From Actinomadura physcomitrii (lineage in GTDB: Bacteria > Actinomycetota > Actinomycetes > Streptosporangiales > Streptosporangiaceae), in contig NZ_WBMS02000015.1 of NCBI RefSeq assembly GCF_008923205.2, forward strand, positions 156,638 to 220,637: a stretch of 64,000 nucleotides of DNA, written 5' to 3'. The notes under the pieces are model-generated. The model searched no databases, had not been told where the DNA came from, and was given only the letters and a program-made list of their open reading frames with translations. Shown here piece after piece: positions 41,745 to 50,229 of the stretch. Made by a program: the position numbers and the translations under genes. Each line of letters begins with the position of its first letter. Position 1 is the stretch's first letter.

Positions 41745-43615
41745 CGGCCTCCCCTCCTGGCCCGGATCTTGGGCGGGTCGGTCCACAGGGTCAGCTGCCG
41801 GCGCGGTACGGGCCGTTTGGGCATGCCGGGCAGCATCAGCTGTCGCGACCGCACCCGCGCCCGCCCACTCGGCGCCGCTGGCCCGCTGAGCGAGGGCGGC
41901 CGGGGCCCGCGGGCCGCCGGGATCGGCAACGCCAGCTGCGTCGCCCGGCGCCCGGCCGAGCGCTTGCCGGCGGCTGACTTCCCGGCCGGGATCGGCAACG
42001 CGAGCTGCATCGGATGCCGGGTTCCTTGCCCGACGCCGGGTTCGGGTGATGGGCCTGGCGGCATAGGGATCGCTCCAGAAGGCATCGGGATCGCACCGGC
42101 GGGCAGTGCGAGCGGCGGATTAGAAGGACCGGGCAACCCCGGCGGTGTGCGTGAGGCGTCAGGCGCTTCCAGCGCGGGGCGGGACGGACCGGGCACCCCC
42201 GGCGGCTGCCGGAAGTACCGCCGAGGGGGCGGGGGCGGGGGTTTAGGTGGAGGCGGCGACGGCGGCGGTGGCTGCCAGAACTGGGTGGTGGGGACGCGGC
42301 GGCGCGTCAGCGCGCCGAGACCGCGGTAGAGGATGAGGCTTTTCACCAGTCCGGTCAGGGCGCTGGGCTGGGCGGCGCGCCAGATGGTGCGGGCGACCCA
42401 GGACGGGACGCGGACCATGATCCACAGCAGGCACAGCGCGAGCAGCAGATCGATCCCGGTCCCCGACGCGATCCCGGGAAAGTGATTACCGGAGCCGCTG
42501 GAGTCGCCGGGGTGGTGGATGTCGGAGAACAGCAGCCGGAACGCGGTTGCCAGGATCAGCGCCTGGCACACCCCGATCGCCAGAACCCCGCTGATGCTGC
42601 GCCACCACAACCGGGCCAGCCCGTCGGTGATCGGCAGGGCATGGAACATCAACGCCACCGGCGCCGCCGCGATCAAGACCATGGTGAGGGCGATCCGGAT
42701 GATGTAGATGAACGCCACGCACAGCGCCAGCACCACCACGCCCAGCCCGATGAAGATCGTGAACGGCTGATTGGGGACCAGACTCGCGACGAGATAGGCG
42801 GCGATCGACTTGGCGACCCGACTCGGGTCGATCGCCTCGGCTCCGGCTTCGAGGAACGCCCCCGACAGGCCGTTGGCGAAGGTGATCGCGTACCCGATCA
42901 GGACGAGGCTGAGGTTGGAGGCGGCGAACGCACCCACCAGCCGCGCCACCAACTGCCCGGGCGTCAACTCCCCACCGGGCAGCGAGTGCCCGGCCATCAA
43001 CAGCACCCCGCCGACGGTGATGAGCAGCACGTAGCAGGTGTTGGCGATCGTCTGGGATATGCCCCACAGGTCCCGGGCCCGCGCCATGTCCCCGGACTCC
43101 ACCGGCGGGGTGCCCAGCACGGTCTGCGACAGCAGATGGAAGATCGGCTTGGCCGCACCGGTCACCAGATCGGCGAACCAGTCGTTCACCGCCTGCTTGG
43201 CCATGCACCCCATGTCCATGAACCCGCACCCCGACCCGCCCCCCGACCCGCCCCCCGACCCGCCCCCGTCCCCGCCGTCACCTCTGGCCGGGTCCTGGCC
43301 ACCCGGAGCCAACGGAGCAGGTGAAGAACCTGGTGTCGGGGAAGGCGCAGGGCCTGCGGGAGTCCGCGAGGGCGCGGCGGGCGTAGTCGGAGAGGTAGTA
43401 GGCGCTGGAGGTTGCGGCGCCGAGGTCTGCGGAGTCGTCGGTGCGGTCGGTGACGGATTACCTTCGGGGCGCGGCGCGGGATCAGCAGCGCCCAGCGCCG
43501 GTCCGGCGCCCGCGCACACGACCGCGCCCGCCACCAGCCCGATCAGCAGCGCCGCCGTGACGAAGGACGCCGTGGATCTGCGTGCGCGCCCGGGTGGCAT
43601 CGCGGTGCTGGTCAC
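41741..43615 (-). CDS. VirB6/TrbL-like polytopic membrane protein with repeated C-terminal motifs
   Basis: 624 aa. A signal-like N-terminus and Pro/Thr-rich plus Gly-rich linkers (a run of GGGS units) precede six or so membrane helices between ~175 and ~430 (CYVLLITVGGVLLMAGHSLP, LSLVLIGYAITFANGLSGAF, IFIGLGVVVLALCVAFIYI, IDLLLALCLLWIMVRV). The ~190-residue tail is Pro-rich with repeated MQLALPIPAG, TQLALPIPAA, RQLMLPGMPK and RQLTLWTDPP. The core is the channel component of type IV secretion; the tail is not part of the family. GTG start 43615 overlaps the pilin stop. Confidence 0.87.
   Translation of the reverse strand: MTSTAMPPGRARRSTASFVTAALLIGLVAGAVVCAGAGPALGAADPAPRPEGNPSPTAPTTPQTSAPQPPAPTTSPTTPAAPSRTPAGPAPSPTPGSSPAPLAPGGQDPARGDGGDGGGSGGGSGGGSGCGFMDMGCMAKQAVNDWFADLVTGAAKPIFHLLSQTVLGTPPVESGDMARARDLWGISQTIANTCYVLLITVGGVLLMAGHSLPGGELTPGQLVARLVGAFAASNLSLVLIGYAITFANGLSGAFLEAGAEAIDPSRVAKSIAAYLVASLVPNQPFTIFIGLGVVVLALCVAFIYIIRIALTMVLIAAAPVALMFHALPITDGLARLWWRSISGVLAIGVCQALILATAFRLLFSDIHHPGDSSGSGNHFPGIASGTGIDLLLALCLLWIMVRVPSWVARTIWRAAQPSALTGLVKSLILYRGLGALTRRRVPTTQFWQPPPPSPPPPKPPPPPPRRYFRQPPGVPGPSRPALEAPDASRTPPGLPGPSNPPLALPAGAIPMPSGAIPMPPGPSPEPGVGQGTRHPMQLALPIPAGKSAAGKRSAGRRATQLALPIPAARGPRPPSLSGPAAPSGRARVRSRQLMLPGMPKRPVPRRQLTLWTDPPKIRARRGGR
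43225..43272. repeat. Short tandem repeat inside the TrbL-like gene
   Basis: About three copies of a 12-mer (ccccgacccgcc) encode GGGSGGGSGGGSG on the minus strand. It is a flexible linker between the Pro/Thr-rich leader and the first membrane segment. Slippage-prone, so length is likely to vary between strains. Confidence 0.7.
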
Positions 43616-44079
43616 GCGGGCGCACCCACGATGCCCTGCAGCATCTTCACAAGCAGCGGTGCCAGCACCGCCACCGAGTACCCGATCGCCGCGTACCGCA
43701 GCGTCTTCTTGGCCGCCTCCACCTCGCCTGGGTCACCGCCGGCGAGCATGTAGCGGACCCCGCCGATCGTGGCGAACAACGTCGCCAAACCCACCAGCAA
43801 CCCCACGATCACATTCCGCAGGTTGGTGATCACCTCTCCCAGCGACGCCGCCGCCGCGAGATGAGTGCTGGCATCGGCGACACCGGGCACCAGCAGCGCC
43901 GTCATCACGCACCCGGCCGTCCACACCAGCGATGCGGCCACCAACCTTCGCCGGGACGGTGTGGGCCTTCGGCTGGCGTCAGCGGCGGGGATGGACGAGC
44001 GGGTGGTGGGCCGGCGCGGCGGCTGGGCGCGGCAGCGTGGGTGGTGCGCGATTGGCTTCGGGTCCTTGCTGGTGCGCAT
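43612..44079 (-). CDS. VirB2/TrbC-like conjugative pilin
   Basis: 155 aa from ATG 44079; the longer open frame (to 44277) has no support. A basic leader, a signal helix (AASLVWTAGCVMTALLVPGV then ADA) and two hydrophobic helices (LRNVIVGLLVGLATLFATIG and LRYAAIGYSVAVLAPLLVKM) with a GGVRYMLAGGDPGEVEAAKK loop give the VirB2-type layout. First gene of the minus-strand transfer operon. It is coupled to the TrbL gene by GTGA. Confidence 0.82.
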   Translation of the reverse strand: MRTSKDPKPIAHHPRCRAQPPRRPTTRSSIPAADASRRPTPSRRRLVAASLVWTAGCVMTALLVPGVADASTHLAAAASLGEVITNLRNVIVGLLVGLATLFATIGGVRYMLAGGDPGEVEAAKKTLRYAAIGYSVAVLAPLLVKMLQGIVGAPA

Positions 44080-44548
44080 GGCAGCGTCTCCGGAACATCG
44101 ATTGACGGAATCGGCTGCCAGCCGGGCGATCAGCGGGAACGGTACGGTCCTCGGGCTGCGGGTGTCCTCCTTGACGGGAGATATGAGACGGATGATTGCG
44201 GCGGGGACCGGGTTTCTGGCCGTCCGCCCGAGGACCGCACCGTTCAGCGGTGATCTCGACTGGCACCCATGAAGCACCGTCGAACAGGCCCGAATTCAGA
44301 GTTCGGCCGCCATCTTGATCAAGACTTGAGACGCCCAGCGGACGATTTCCGCATCCGATAGCCGCATCGAGCCCGCAGCCGATGGGCGTTCTCGCCTTCT
44401 CCGATTTCGGCGCTCGGGAGAACACAGGTCATGAGCTGGTCAGCGCTTCTTGGCCAGATGATGGGGCGGATGGTCATGAAAATCGGGGCGCTCGACGGTG
44501 CTTCATCGGTGCACGGGGATCGGGTGGCCGTCTCGGGTCACCCAGCAC
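44080..44548. other. Divergent intergenic region between transfer operon and methyltransferase operon
   Basis: About 470 bp with no convincing gene; possible earlier starts of the plus-strand gene (44498) and of the pilin (to 44277) fall here. The central part (44270-44430) is lower in GC (cttgatcaagacttgag) and should hold promoters for both operons. I cannot assign boxes. Confidence 0.45.
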
Positions 44549-45484
44549 ATGAACCACACACCGTCCAACCCGAACCACTCACCCACCAGCAACACCGGCC
44601 CCAGCGGACAGCGGCGGATGGTCCCGCTGACCGTCTGGCTGTGCTCGGACACCACCGTCGCGAGGCCGGTCACGCCCACCCGCAAGCGCGACAGCCGTCC
44701 GGAACCCGCTGGGATCTGCGTCCAGCACCGCCAGGCCGTGGGCCGCCAGCTGGCCCGGCATCTGATCAGCACCTGCACCCTTGAGGGCGATCTGGTCGTC
44801 GAGGGCTTCACCACCAGCGAGGCCACCCTGGTCGCGGCCGCCGAACTCGACCGCCGCGCCATCGCGCTGGTCCCGCACTTCCCACTCGCCCAGCACATCG
44901 GCACCCGCCTGCGCGGCACCCTGGACCAGCGGCAGCTCAACCGAGTGCAGATGCGCCCCGTCCGACCCGACCAGATGTCCAGAGGACTCGCCGACCACCT
45001 CGGCCAGGTCTTCTTGGTCATCGCCGCACCGCCGCCGTATGAGACCGGCGGCCGCAACCTCGCACGAGCCTCCGGCGCGGACTGCCCGGCATGCCGGGCC
45101 GACCTGTGGATGCTCTCCAGCCAGCAACTCGGCCTCTTCCTGTCCGCGGCATGGCGCGTCCTGGCACCCGGCGGCGTCCTGGCCCTCACCACCACCGCCC
45201 GCCACCAGGCCGGGAGGCTGATCGATCCGGCGCCGCGCATCATCCGGCACGCCCAAAGCCTGGGGTTCCGCTACGCCCAGCATGTCATCGCGCTGCGCGT
45301 CCCGATCGAGGGCGACGCCCTGGTCGTGCAGGCCGGTCCCACCGACCTCGCCCACCTGCGCGACTCCCGCTCGGGCGCCCTACCGCCCACGGTCGCCGTC
45401 CACGCCACGGTGTCGCTGTTCACCAAGGGACAAGCACCCTCGGGTTCGGCCGCCGACGGCTCGCCCGGCGGGAGGACCCGATGA
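44549..45484 (+). CDS. Degenerate methyltransferase-fold protein paired with the next gene
   Basis: About 311 aa from ATG 44549 (44498 possible). It aligns in order with the following methyltransferase: VPLTVWLC at the start, GDLVVEGFTTSEATLVAAAE in place of the SAM-binding motif I but without its G-x-G, and VIAAPPPYETGG in place of the catalytic SPPY. Then come LSAAWRVLAPGGVLALTTTA and a beta tail. It may be an inactive partner forming a heterodimer. The CPACRADLW segment may bind zinc. The stop overlaps the next start (ATGA). Confidence 0.65.
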   Translation: MNHTPSNPNHSPTSNTGPSGQRRMVPLTVWLCSDTTVARPVTPTRKRDSRPEPAGICVQHRQAVGRQLARHLISTCTLEGDLVVEGFTTSEATLVAAAELDRRAIALVPHFPLAQHIGTRLRGTLDQRQLNRVQMRPVRPDQMSRGLADHLGQVFLVIAAPPPYETGGRNLARASGADCPACRADLWMLSSQQLGLFLSAAWRVLAPGGVLALTTTARHQAGRLIDPAPRIIRHAQSLGFRYAQHVIALRVPIEGDALVVQAGPTDLAHLRDSRSGALPPTVAVHATVSLFTKGQAPSGSAADGSPGGRTR

Positions 45485-46365
45485 ACCACCACGATGACCT
45501 GTCCCGCCGCGAGTTCCTGGCGTCGGTGCTGGCGACCGGGCAGCGTCCGTCTCGCCTGCAGCGGCACGGCCGCTACACACCCGAGTCGATGCGCCACCCC
45601 GGCAAGATGCTGCCCGCCATCGCCTCCACCGTCATCGACGCCTTCACCCGTCCCCGTGACGTGGTGGTGGATCCGATGTGCGGGATCGGCACCACCCTGG
45701 TCGAAGCGATCCATCTGGGCCGCGATGCCGCCGGGGTGGAGTACGAGCCCGACTTCGTCCACCTCACCATCAACAACCTGCGCCACGCCCAGGCCCAAGG
45801 CGCCACCGGCACGCCCCAGATCGTCTGCGGCGACGCCCGCAACATCGCCACCACCTACCGAGGCCTGCGCGGCAAGGCGGCGCTTGTGCTCACCTCACCG
45901 CCCTACGGCTCCCACACCCACGGGCACATCCACTCCGGCCGAGACAACGGCGGCGGCAAGATCCACAAACGCCACCACCGCTACTCCACCGACCGGGGCA
46001 ACCTCGCCCATCAGCCCCTACCCGGCCTCCTGGACGGATTCGGCCGCATCCTCGCCGGAAGCGCCACCCTGCTCCGACCTGGCGGCGTCATCGCCGTCAC
46101 CGTCCGCCCGATCCGCGTGAAGGGGGAACTCCTCGATCTCCCAGGCCTGGTCATCGACACCGCCCAACGGCACGGCCTGATCCTGACCGGCCGATACGTC
46201 GCGTTGCTGGCCGGGCTTCGCAACGGCGCACTGGTCAACCGCGCTTCGTTCTTTCAGATGCTTGAAACCCGCCGCGCCCGCGAACGCGGACTTCCCGCCT
46301 GCGCCACAGCCCATGAAGACCTCCTGGTCTTCCAGGCGACGGGCGAGGGGGAGGGCCTCCGATGA
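45481..46365 (+). CDS. DNA amino-methyltransferase (N4/N6 type)
   Basis: 294 aa. SAM-binding motif I VVDPMCGIGTTLVEA (~60-75), the acidic end of strand 2 AAGVEYEPDF, catalytic TSPPYGS (138-144), and LRPGGVIAVTVRPI. The order (motif I before SPPY) is not the beta-class order. SPPY enzymes methylate the exocyclic amine of adenine or cytosine. No restriction endonuclease is adjacent, so it is an orphan or anti-restriction enzyme of the element. Specificity unknown. Confidence 0.87.
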   Translation: MNHHDDLSRREFLASVLATGQRPSRLQRHGRYTPESMRHPGKMLPAIASTVIDAFTRPRDVVVDPMCGIGTTLVEAIHLGRDAAGVEYEPDFVHLTINNLRHAQAQGATGTPQIVCGDARNIATTYRGLRGKAALVLTSPPYGSHTHGHIHSGRDNGGGKIHKRHHRYSTDRGNLAHQPLPGLLDGFGRILAGSATLLRPGGVIAVTVRPIRVKGELLDLPGLVIDTAQRHGLILTGRYVALLAGLRNGALVNRASFFQMLETRRARERGLPACATAHEDLLVFQATGEGEGLR

Positions 46366-46754
46366 GAGAACGCCGGCAACGAAAGCGAACCGGGCTCAGC
46401 AGAGCTGCGGAGATGCTGCTCCTTCTCCAGTCCGGTCTGTGTGGCCGTTGTGGACGCGCCTGCTACGCCACTCGCCGTATCGCCCGCCACGCTGTACGCA
46501 TCGCAGCACCCAGTGCCAGACTGCGCGCCTATCGGTGCGGCGAAGCCTGGCACCTGACCGCTGTGCCGGACAGGCCGCAGTTCGTCGACCCGCCGGTCAC
46601 CATGGCGCCCGCGCGACGAGGCGCCGGCCTTGACCTCCGAGCCCGAGGCGAGCGTAGATACCGCAATCGTCATCGCACCCAGCGTGACGGCAACCGCCGG
46701 GGCCGTACGGGCTCCCGTGCCAGGGTCAGCGAACCGCACACGGGACTTCGGTGA
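46362..46754 (+). CDS. Small zinc-ribbon-like protein
   Basis: 130 aa, starting in ATGA overlap with the methyltransferase stop. The N-terminal 65 residues hold SGLCGRCGRACYATRRIARH and later RAYRCGEAWHLT, together a likely Cys/His zinc site, similar in layout to small zinc-finger proteins of actinophages and integrative elements. The C-terminal half is Arg-rich and low complexity, ending in a GTGA overlap with the next small gene. Function unknown. Confidence 0.6.
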   Translation: MRERRQRKRTGLSRAAEMLLLLQSGLCGRCGRACYATRRIARHAVRIAAPSARLRAYRCGEAWHLTAVPDRPQFVDPPVTMAPARRGAGLDLRARGERRYRNRHRTQRDGNRRGRTGSRARVSEPHTGLR

Positions 46755-46921
46755 CCGACACCAGCAGGAAGCTGCGCCTGGTCGGGCCCGACGAGCCTCC
46801 ACGGTTCACCCCCGGCGTGGCCAGGGCGTTGCTGCAGATCCTGCTCAACGCGACTGGAAATCCAAGAACCAAAGAGAAGGAGTCCTCACGTGAACGGTCC
46901 GAAGGAAGGGAACGTTGCTGA
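46751..46921 (+). CDS. Small accessory protein upstream of the integrase
   Basis: 56 aa from GTG 46751, which overlaps the previous stop as GTGA; its 3' end overlaps the integrase start by 32 bases in another frame. Contains RLVGPDEPPRFTPGVARALL. Its coupling to the integrase and size resemble accessory or directionality factors of serine-integrase modules, but no excisionase motif is visible. Evidence is overlap and context. Confidence 0.5.
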   Translation: MTDTSRKLRLVGPDEPPRFTPGVARALLQILLNATGNPRTKEKESSRERSEGRERC

Positions 46922-48626
46922 GCTGTCACAGGGCGAAGCCGCGGTGCCAGAGTCGGTTCCCTCCAGTCTTCGGTTCGCGTTCTATGGGCGCGTCTCGACC
47001 GAAGACAACCAGGACCCAGACGCGTCGCGCGCCTGGCAGCTCCGCCGAGCCCGCGGGCTCATCGAGCCCAAGGGCGGAGTGATCGTCGCCGAGTTCTTCG
47101 ACGTCGACAAGTCCCGCTCGATCCCGTGGTCGCGTCGTCCGTACGCCGCCGCGCTGATCGACGAGCTCAAGAACCCGCAGCGGAACTTCGATGCGGTGGT
47201 GATCGGGGAGCCGCACCGCGCCTTCTACGGCAACCAGTACTCCCTCACCTTCCCCCTCTTCGAGCACTTCCAGGTGCCGCTGTGGGTGCCCGAGGTCGGT
47301 GGGCCGATCGATCCGGCCAACGAAGCCCACGACATGATCATGGGTGTGTTCGGTGGCCTGTCCAAGGGGGAGCGGAACCGGATCAAGATCCGCGTCCGGT
47401 CGGCCATGGCGGCGATGACGGTGACCGAGGGCCGCTACCTGGGCGGACGGCCGCCCTACGGCTACCGGCTCGCCGACGTAGGTCCGCACCCCAACCCGGC
47501 CAAGGCCGCCGACGGCAAGCGACTGAAGCGGCTGGAGGCGCACCCGGTCCACTCCCTGGTGGTCAAGTGGATCTTCGCGCAGTACATCAAGCAGCATGGG
47601 CGAGGACTGACCGACATCGCGGAGGAACTGACCCGGCAGGGCATCCCTTCCCCGTCGGCCAGCGACCCGGCTCGCAATCCCCACCGCGACCAGTTCGCCT
47701 GGTCGAAGTCGGCCGTCCGGACGATCATCAACAATCCGAGGTACACCGGCCGGGAGGTCTGGAACAAGCAGCGCAAGGACGAGGTCCTCATCGACGTCGA
47801 CGATGTCGCGCTCGGCCACATGACGAAGATGCGGTGGAACGACCGCTCCGACTGGATCTGGTCGGAGTACAAGGTCCACGACGAGCTGATCAGCATCGAG
47901 GACTTCGAACGAGCCGACCGGCTCCGGCAGTCGCGGGCTCGGGGCAGCTACTGCAAGAAGGGCAACCCGGCCTCACGCCCGTACGTCTTTCGGGGCTGCC
48001 TTCGCTGCGGTTACTGCAGACGCAAAATGCAGGGCAGTTGGAACAACCGGCAGGCGTACTACCGGTGCCGCTTCGCCAGCGAATACGCCCTGGTCAACGA
48101 GCTGGACCATCCCAAGGTCGTCTACCTGCGAGAGGCCGAGATCCTGGGGGAGGTCGAAGGTTGGCTGGCGACGGCGTTCACTGAGGAGCGGGTCGCGGCG
48201 GTCATCGACATGATGGCTGCTCAGATGACCGACCCGGACGCGCAGAAGGTCGCCGACCTCCGTAAACAACTGTCGCGATGCGACCGCAAGCTGGTCCAGT
48301 ACCGGGCCGCGCTGGACGCCGGAGCCGACATCGCAGAGGTCACCGGGTGGATCAACGACGTCAAGAAGGAGCAGGTACGGCTGGAACATGAGTTGAAGGC
48401 CGCGCCACGGGGTTCGGGCATCTCCCGCGATGAAATCGCTGAGCTGCTTCAACGCACGGGTGGTCTGGCTCAACTGGCCATCAACGCCGAGCCCGAGGAC
48501 AAAGCCGACCTTTACCAGCAGCTGGGCCTGACGATGACCTATTACCCGCAGAGACGCGAAGTGGAGGCCCGGGTCATCCCGGAGCCTCCACATGTGCGGT
48601 CGGTGCGTGTCCGAGGGGGGACTTGA
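46890..48626 (+). CDS. Large serine recombinase (site-specific integrase)
   Basis: 578 aa from GTG 46890 (GAAGGAG 7 bases upstream). The catalytic resolvase domain has FAFYGRVSTEDNQDPDASRA (Ser in GRVS) and GLSKGERNRIKIRVRSAM. The recombinase domain has GGRPPYGYRL and VRTIINNPRYTGREVWNKQR. The zinc ribbon is RGCLRCGYCRRKM then YYRCRF, followed by a coiled coil (KVADLRKQLSRCDRKLVQYR). The stop lies inside the 3' end of the tRNA-Leu gene, so the tRNA is the likely target. Integrates the element without needing host factors. Confidence 0.95.
   Translation: MNGPKEGNVAELSQGEAAVPESVPSSLRFAFYGRVSTEDNQDPDASRAWQLRRARGLIEPKGGVIVAEFFDVDKSRSIPWSRRPYAAALIDELKNPQRNFDAVVIGEPHRAFYGNQYSLTFPLFEHFQVPLWVPEVGGPIDPANEAHDMIMGVFGGLSKGERNRIKIRVRSAMAAMTVTEGRYLGGRPPYGYRLADVGPHPNPAKAADGKRLKRLEAHPVHSLVVKWIFAQYIKQHGRGLTDIAEELTRQGIPSPSASDPARNPHRDQFAWSKSAVRTIINNPRYTGREVWNKQRKDEVLIDVDDVALGHMTKMRWNDRSDWIWSEYKVHDELISIEDFERADRLRQSRARGSYCKKGNPASRPYVFRGCLRCGYCRRKMQGSWNNRQAYYRCRFASEYALVNELDHPKVVYLREAEILGEVEGWLATAFTEERVAAVIDMMAAQMTDPDAQKVADLRKQLSRCDRKLVQYRAALDAGADIAEVTGWINDVKKEQVRLEHELKAAPRGSGISRDEIAELLQRTGGLAQLAINAEPEDKADLYQQLGLTMTYYPQRREVEARVIPEPPHVRSVRVRGGT
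48608..48626. other. Likely attachment-site overlap (tRNA-Leu 3' end and integrase 3' end)
   Basis: The last 18 bases of the integrase gene and its stop are also the 3' acceptor end of tRNA-Leu on the other strand. In tRNA-integrating elements the crossover lies in such a segment, which reconstitutes the tRNA. I found no second copy in the window, so the exact att core is not established. Confidence 0.5.
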
Positions 48627-48693
48627 ACCCCCATGCCCCGTGAAGGGCACTAGCACCTCAAGCTAGCGCGTCTGCCTATTCCGCCACCCGGAC
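48608..48693 (-). tRNA. tRNA-Leu (anticodon GAG)
   Basis: Read on the minus strand the 86-nt sequence folds as a class II tRNA. Acceptor stem GTCCGGG pairs with CTCGGAC and discriminator A, then a D-arm with GGCAGACG. The anticodon stem CTAGC/GCTAG encloses loop TTGAGGT (anticodon GAG), followed by a long variable arm (TGCCCTTCACGGGGCA) and T-arm GGGGGTTCAAGTCCCCC. The CCA end is not encoded. Its 3' end abuts the integrated element. Confidence 0.95.
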
Positions 48694-48818
48694 CGGTGTC
48701 GCTGACCGCAGCGCGGCTGCGGCGGGCTTCACCATACCAAAGGAGCCGAGTCGCGGCGAAGTCGATCGAGCGGGCACGATGGTGGGGTACGAGGACGGCT
48801 AGCGCGAAGGTGATCACT

Positions 48819-50129
48819 GTGGCCCACCAGCCGACCGCTGAGGACGAGGTCGTCGGGCTCTGCCAGGAGCTGATCCGGATCGACACCAGCAATCCGGGGG
48901 ATCATTCGGGGCCCGGGGAGCGGGTCGCGGCGGAGTACGTCGCGGAGAAACTTGCGGAGGTGGGGCTCGAGGCGACGCTCCTCGAATCGCATCCGGGGCG
49001 GGCGAGCGTGGTGGCGCGGATCGAGGGGGAGGACCCCGGACGGGACGCGCTGCTGCTGCACGGGCACCTGGACGTGGTGCCGGCGCGCAAGGAGGACTGG
49101 ACGCGGGATCCGTTCGGCGGGGAGATCGCGGACGGGTGCGTCTGGGGCCGCGGGGCCGTGGACATGAAGGACATGGACGCGATGATCCTCGCGGTGGTGC
49201 GGCAGCGGCTCCGGGAGGGGCGCAGGCCGCCGCGGGACGTGGTCCTCGCCTTCCTCGCCGACGAGGAGGCCGGCGGCAAGTGGGGCGCGCAGTGGCTCGT
49301 CGAGGAGCATCCCGGGCTGTTCGAGGGGTGCACCGAGGCGGTCGGGGAGGTCGGCGGGTTCAGCCTGACCGTGCCGGGGGACCGGCGGATGTACCTGATC
49401 GAGACGGCGGAGAAGGGCATCGCGTGGATGAACCTGACCGCCAGAGGGACGGCCGGGCACGGGTCGATGGTGCATCCGGACAACGCGGTGACGGCGCTGG
49501 CGGCGGCCGTGGCGCGGCTGGGCGAGCACCGGTTCCCGGTGCGGATGACGAAGACGGTGCGGGCGTTCCTGGAGCGGGCGTGCCTGGCGTACGGGGTCGA
49601 GTTCGATCCGGAGCGCCCGGAGGAGGCGCTGGAGAAGATCGGGCCGCTGGCGCGGATGATCGGGGCGACGCTGCGGCACACGCTGAATCCGACCCGGCTG
49701 GACGCGGGGTACAAGACGAATGTGATTCCGCAGAGCGCGACGGCTCAGGTGGACGGCCGTTTCGTGCCCGGTTATGAGGACGATTTCTTCGCGACGGTGG
49801 ATGAACTTCTCGGTCCGGACGTGGAGCGGGATTTCGTGCATCACGACCACGCGCTGGAGACCGAGTACGAGGGGGCGCTGGTCGCGGCGATGGAGGCGGC
49901 GCTGACCTCGGAGGATCCGGGGGCGCTGCCGGTGCCGTACTGCCTGAGCGGCGGGACGGACGCCAAGTCGTTCGCGCGGCTGGGGATGCGGTGTTTCGGC
50001 TTCGCGCCGCTGAAATTGCCCCCAGAGTTGGACTTTTCCGGAATGTTCCATGGCATCGACGAGCGCGTTCCGGTGGACGGGCTGCGCTTCGGGGTGCGGG
50101 TTCTCGACCAATTCCTCGATCGGTCCTGA
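48819..50129 (+). CDS. M20/M25/M40 family metallopeptidase
   Basis: 436 aa from GTG 48819 (GAAGG 8 bases upstream; GTG 48810 also possible). Zinc ligands and catalytic residues of the M20 family are visible: LLLHGHLDVVPA, GRGAVDMKDMDA, LADEEAGGKWG (catalytic Glu and ligand) and the final MFHGIDERV. The dimerisation domain contains GTAGHGSMVHPDN. Relatives include dipeptidases and acetylornithine/succinyl-diaminopimelate deacylases; a general peptidase is the safest call. First chromosomal gene right of the tRNA. Confidence 0.92.
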   Translation: MAHQPTAEDEVVGLCQELIRIDTSNPGDHSGPGERVAAEYVAEKLAEVGLEATLLESHPGRASVVARIEGEDPGRDALLLHGHLDVVPARKEDWTRDPFGGEIADGCVWGRGAVDMKDMDAMILAVVRQRLREGRRPPRDVVLAFLADEEAGGKWGAQWLVEEHPGLFEGCTEAVGEVGGFSLTVPGDRRMYLIETAEKGIAWMNLTARGTAGHGSMVHPDNAVTALAAAVARLGEHRFPVRMTKTVRAFLERACLAYGVEFDPERPEEALEKIGPLARMIGATLRHTLNPTRLDAGYKTNVIPQSATAQVDGRFVPGYEDDFFATVDELLGPDVERDFVHHDHALETEYEGALVAAMEAALTSEDPGALPVPYCLSGGTDAKSFARLGMRCFGFAPLKLPPELDFSGMFHGIDERVPVDGLRFGVRVLDQFLDRS

Positions 50130-50229
50130 ATTTCCCGTTGCCAATGCGATCAGTGGTGCTATCGTCACCGTTCGTAGGGACACGCCCTTCCCGCGAGGGA
50201 TGGGCGGTGGTCGCAACGGAGGTCTCACG

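Larger units (their letters stand above)
33340..48626. mobile_element. Core of an integrative and conjugative element (left end not found)
   Basis: This interval holds the transfer and integration modules: type IV secretion operon, VirD4 coupling protein, replication-relaxation protein, DUF2637, accessory methyltransferases and a serine integrase abutting a tRNA-Leu gene. The right boundary is the tRNA 3' end (~48608-48626). The element almost certainly extends further left, past the MoxR/VWA and probably the Tad modules, but I found no duplicate of the tRNA 3' end in the window, so the left boundary is unknown. Confidence 0.65.

Noticed and set aside
44280..44340. Possible second copy of the tRNA 3' end (gatcaagacttgag)
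   Set aside because: Matches only a few bases of the acttgaac core; too short to be the other attachment site.
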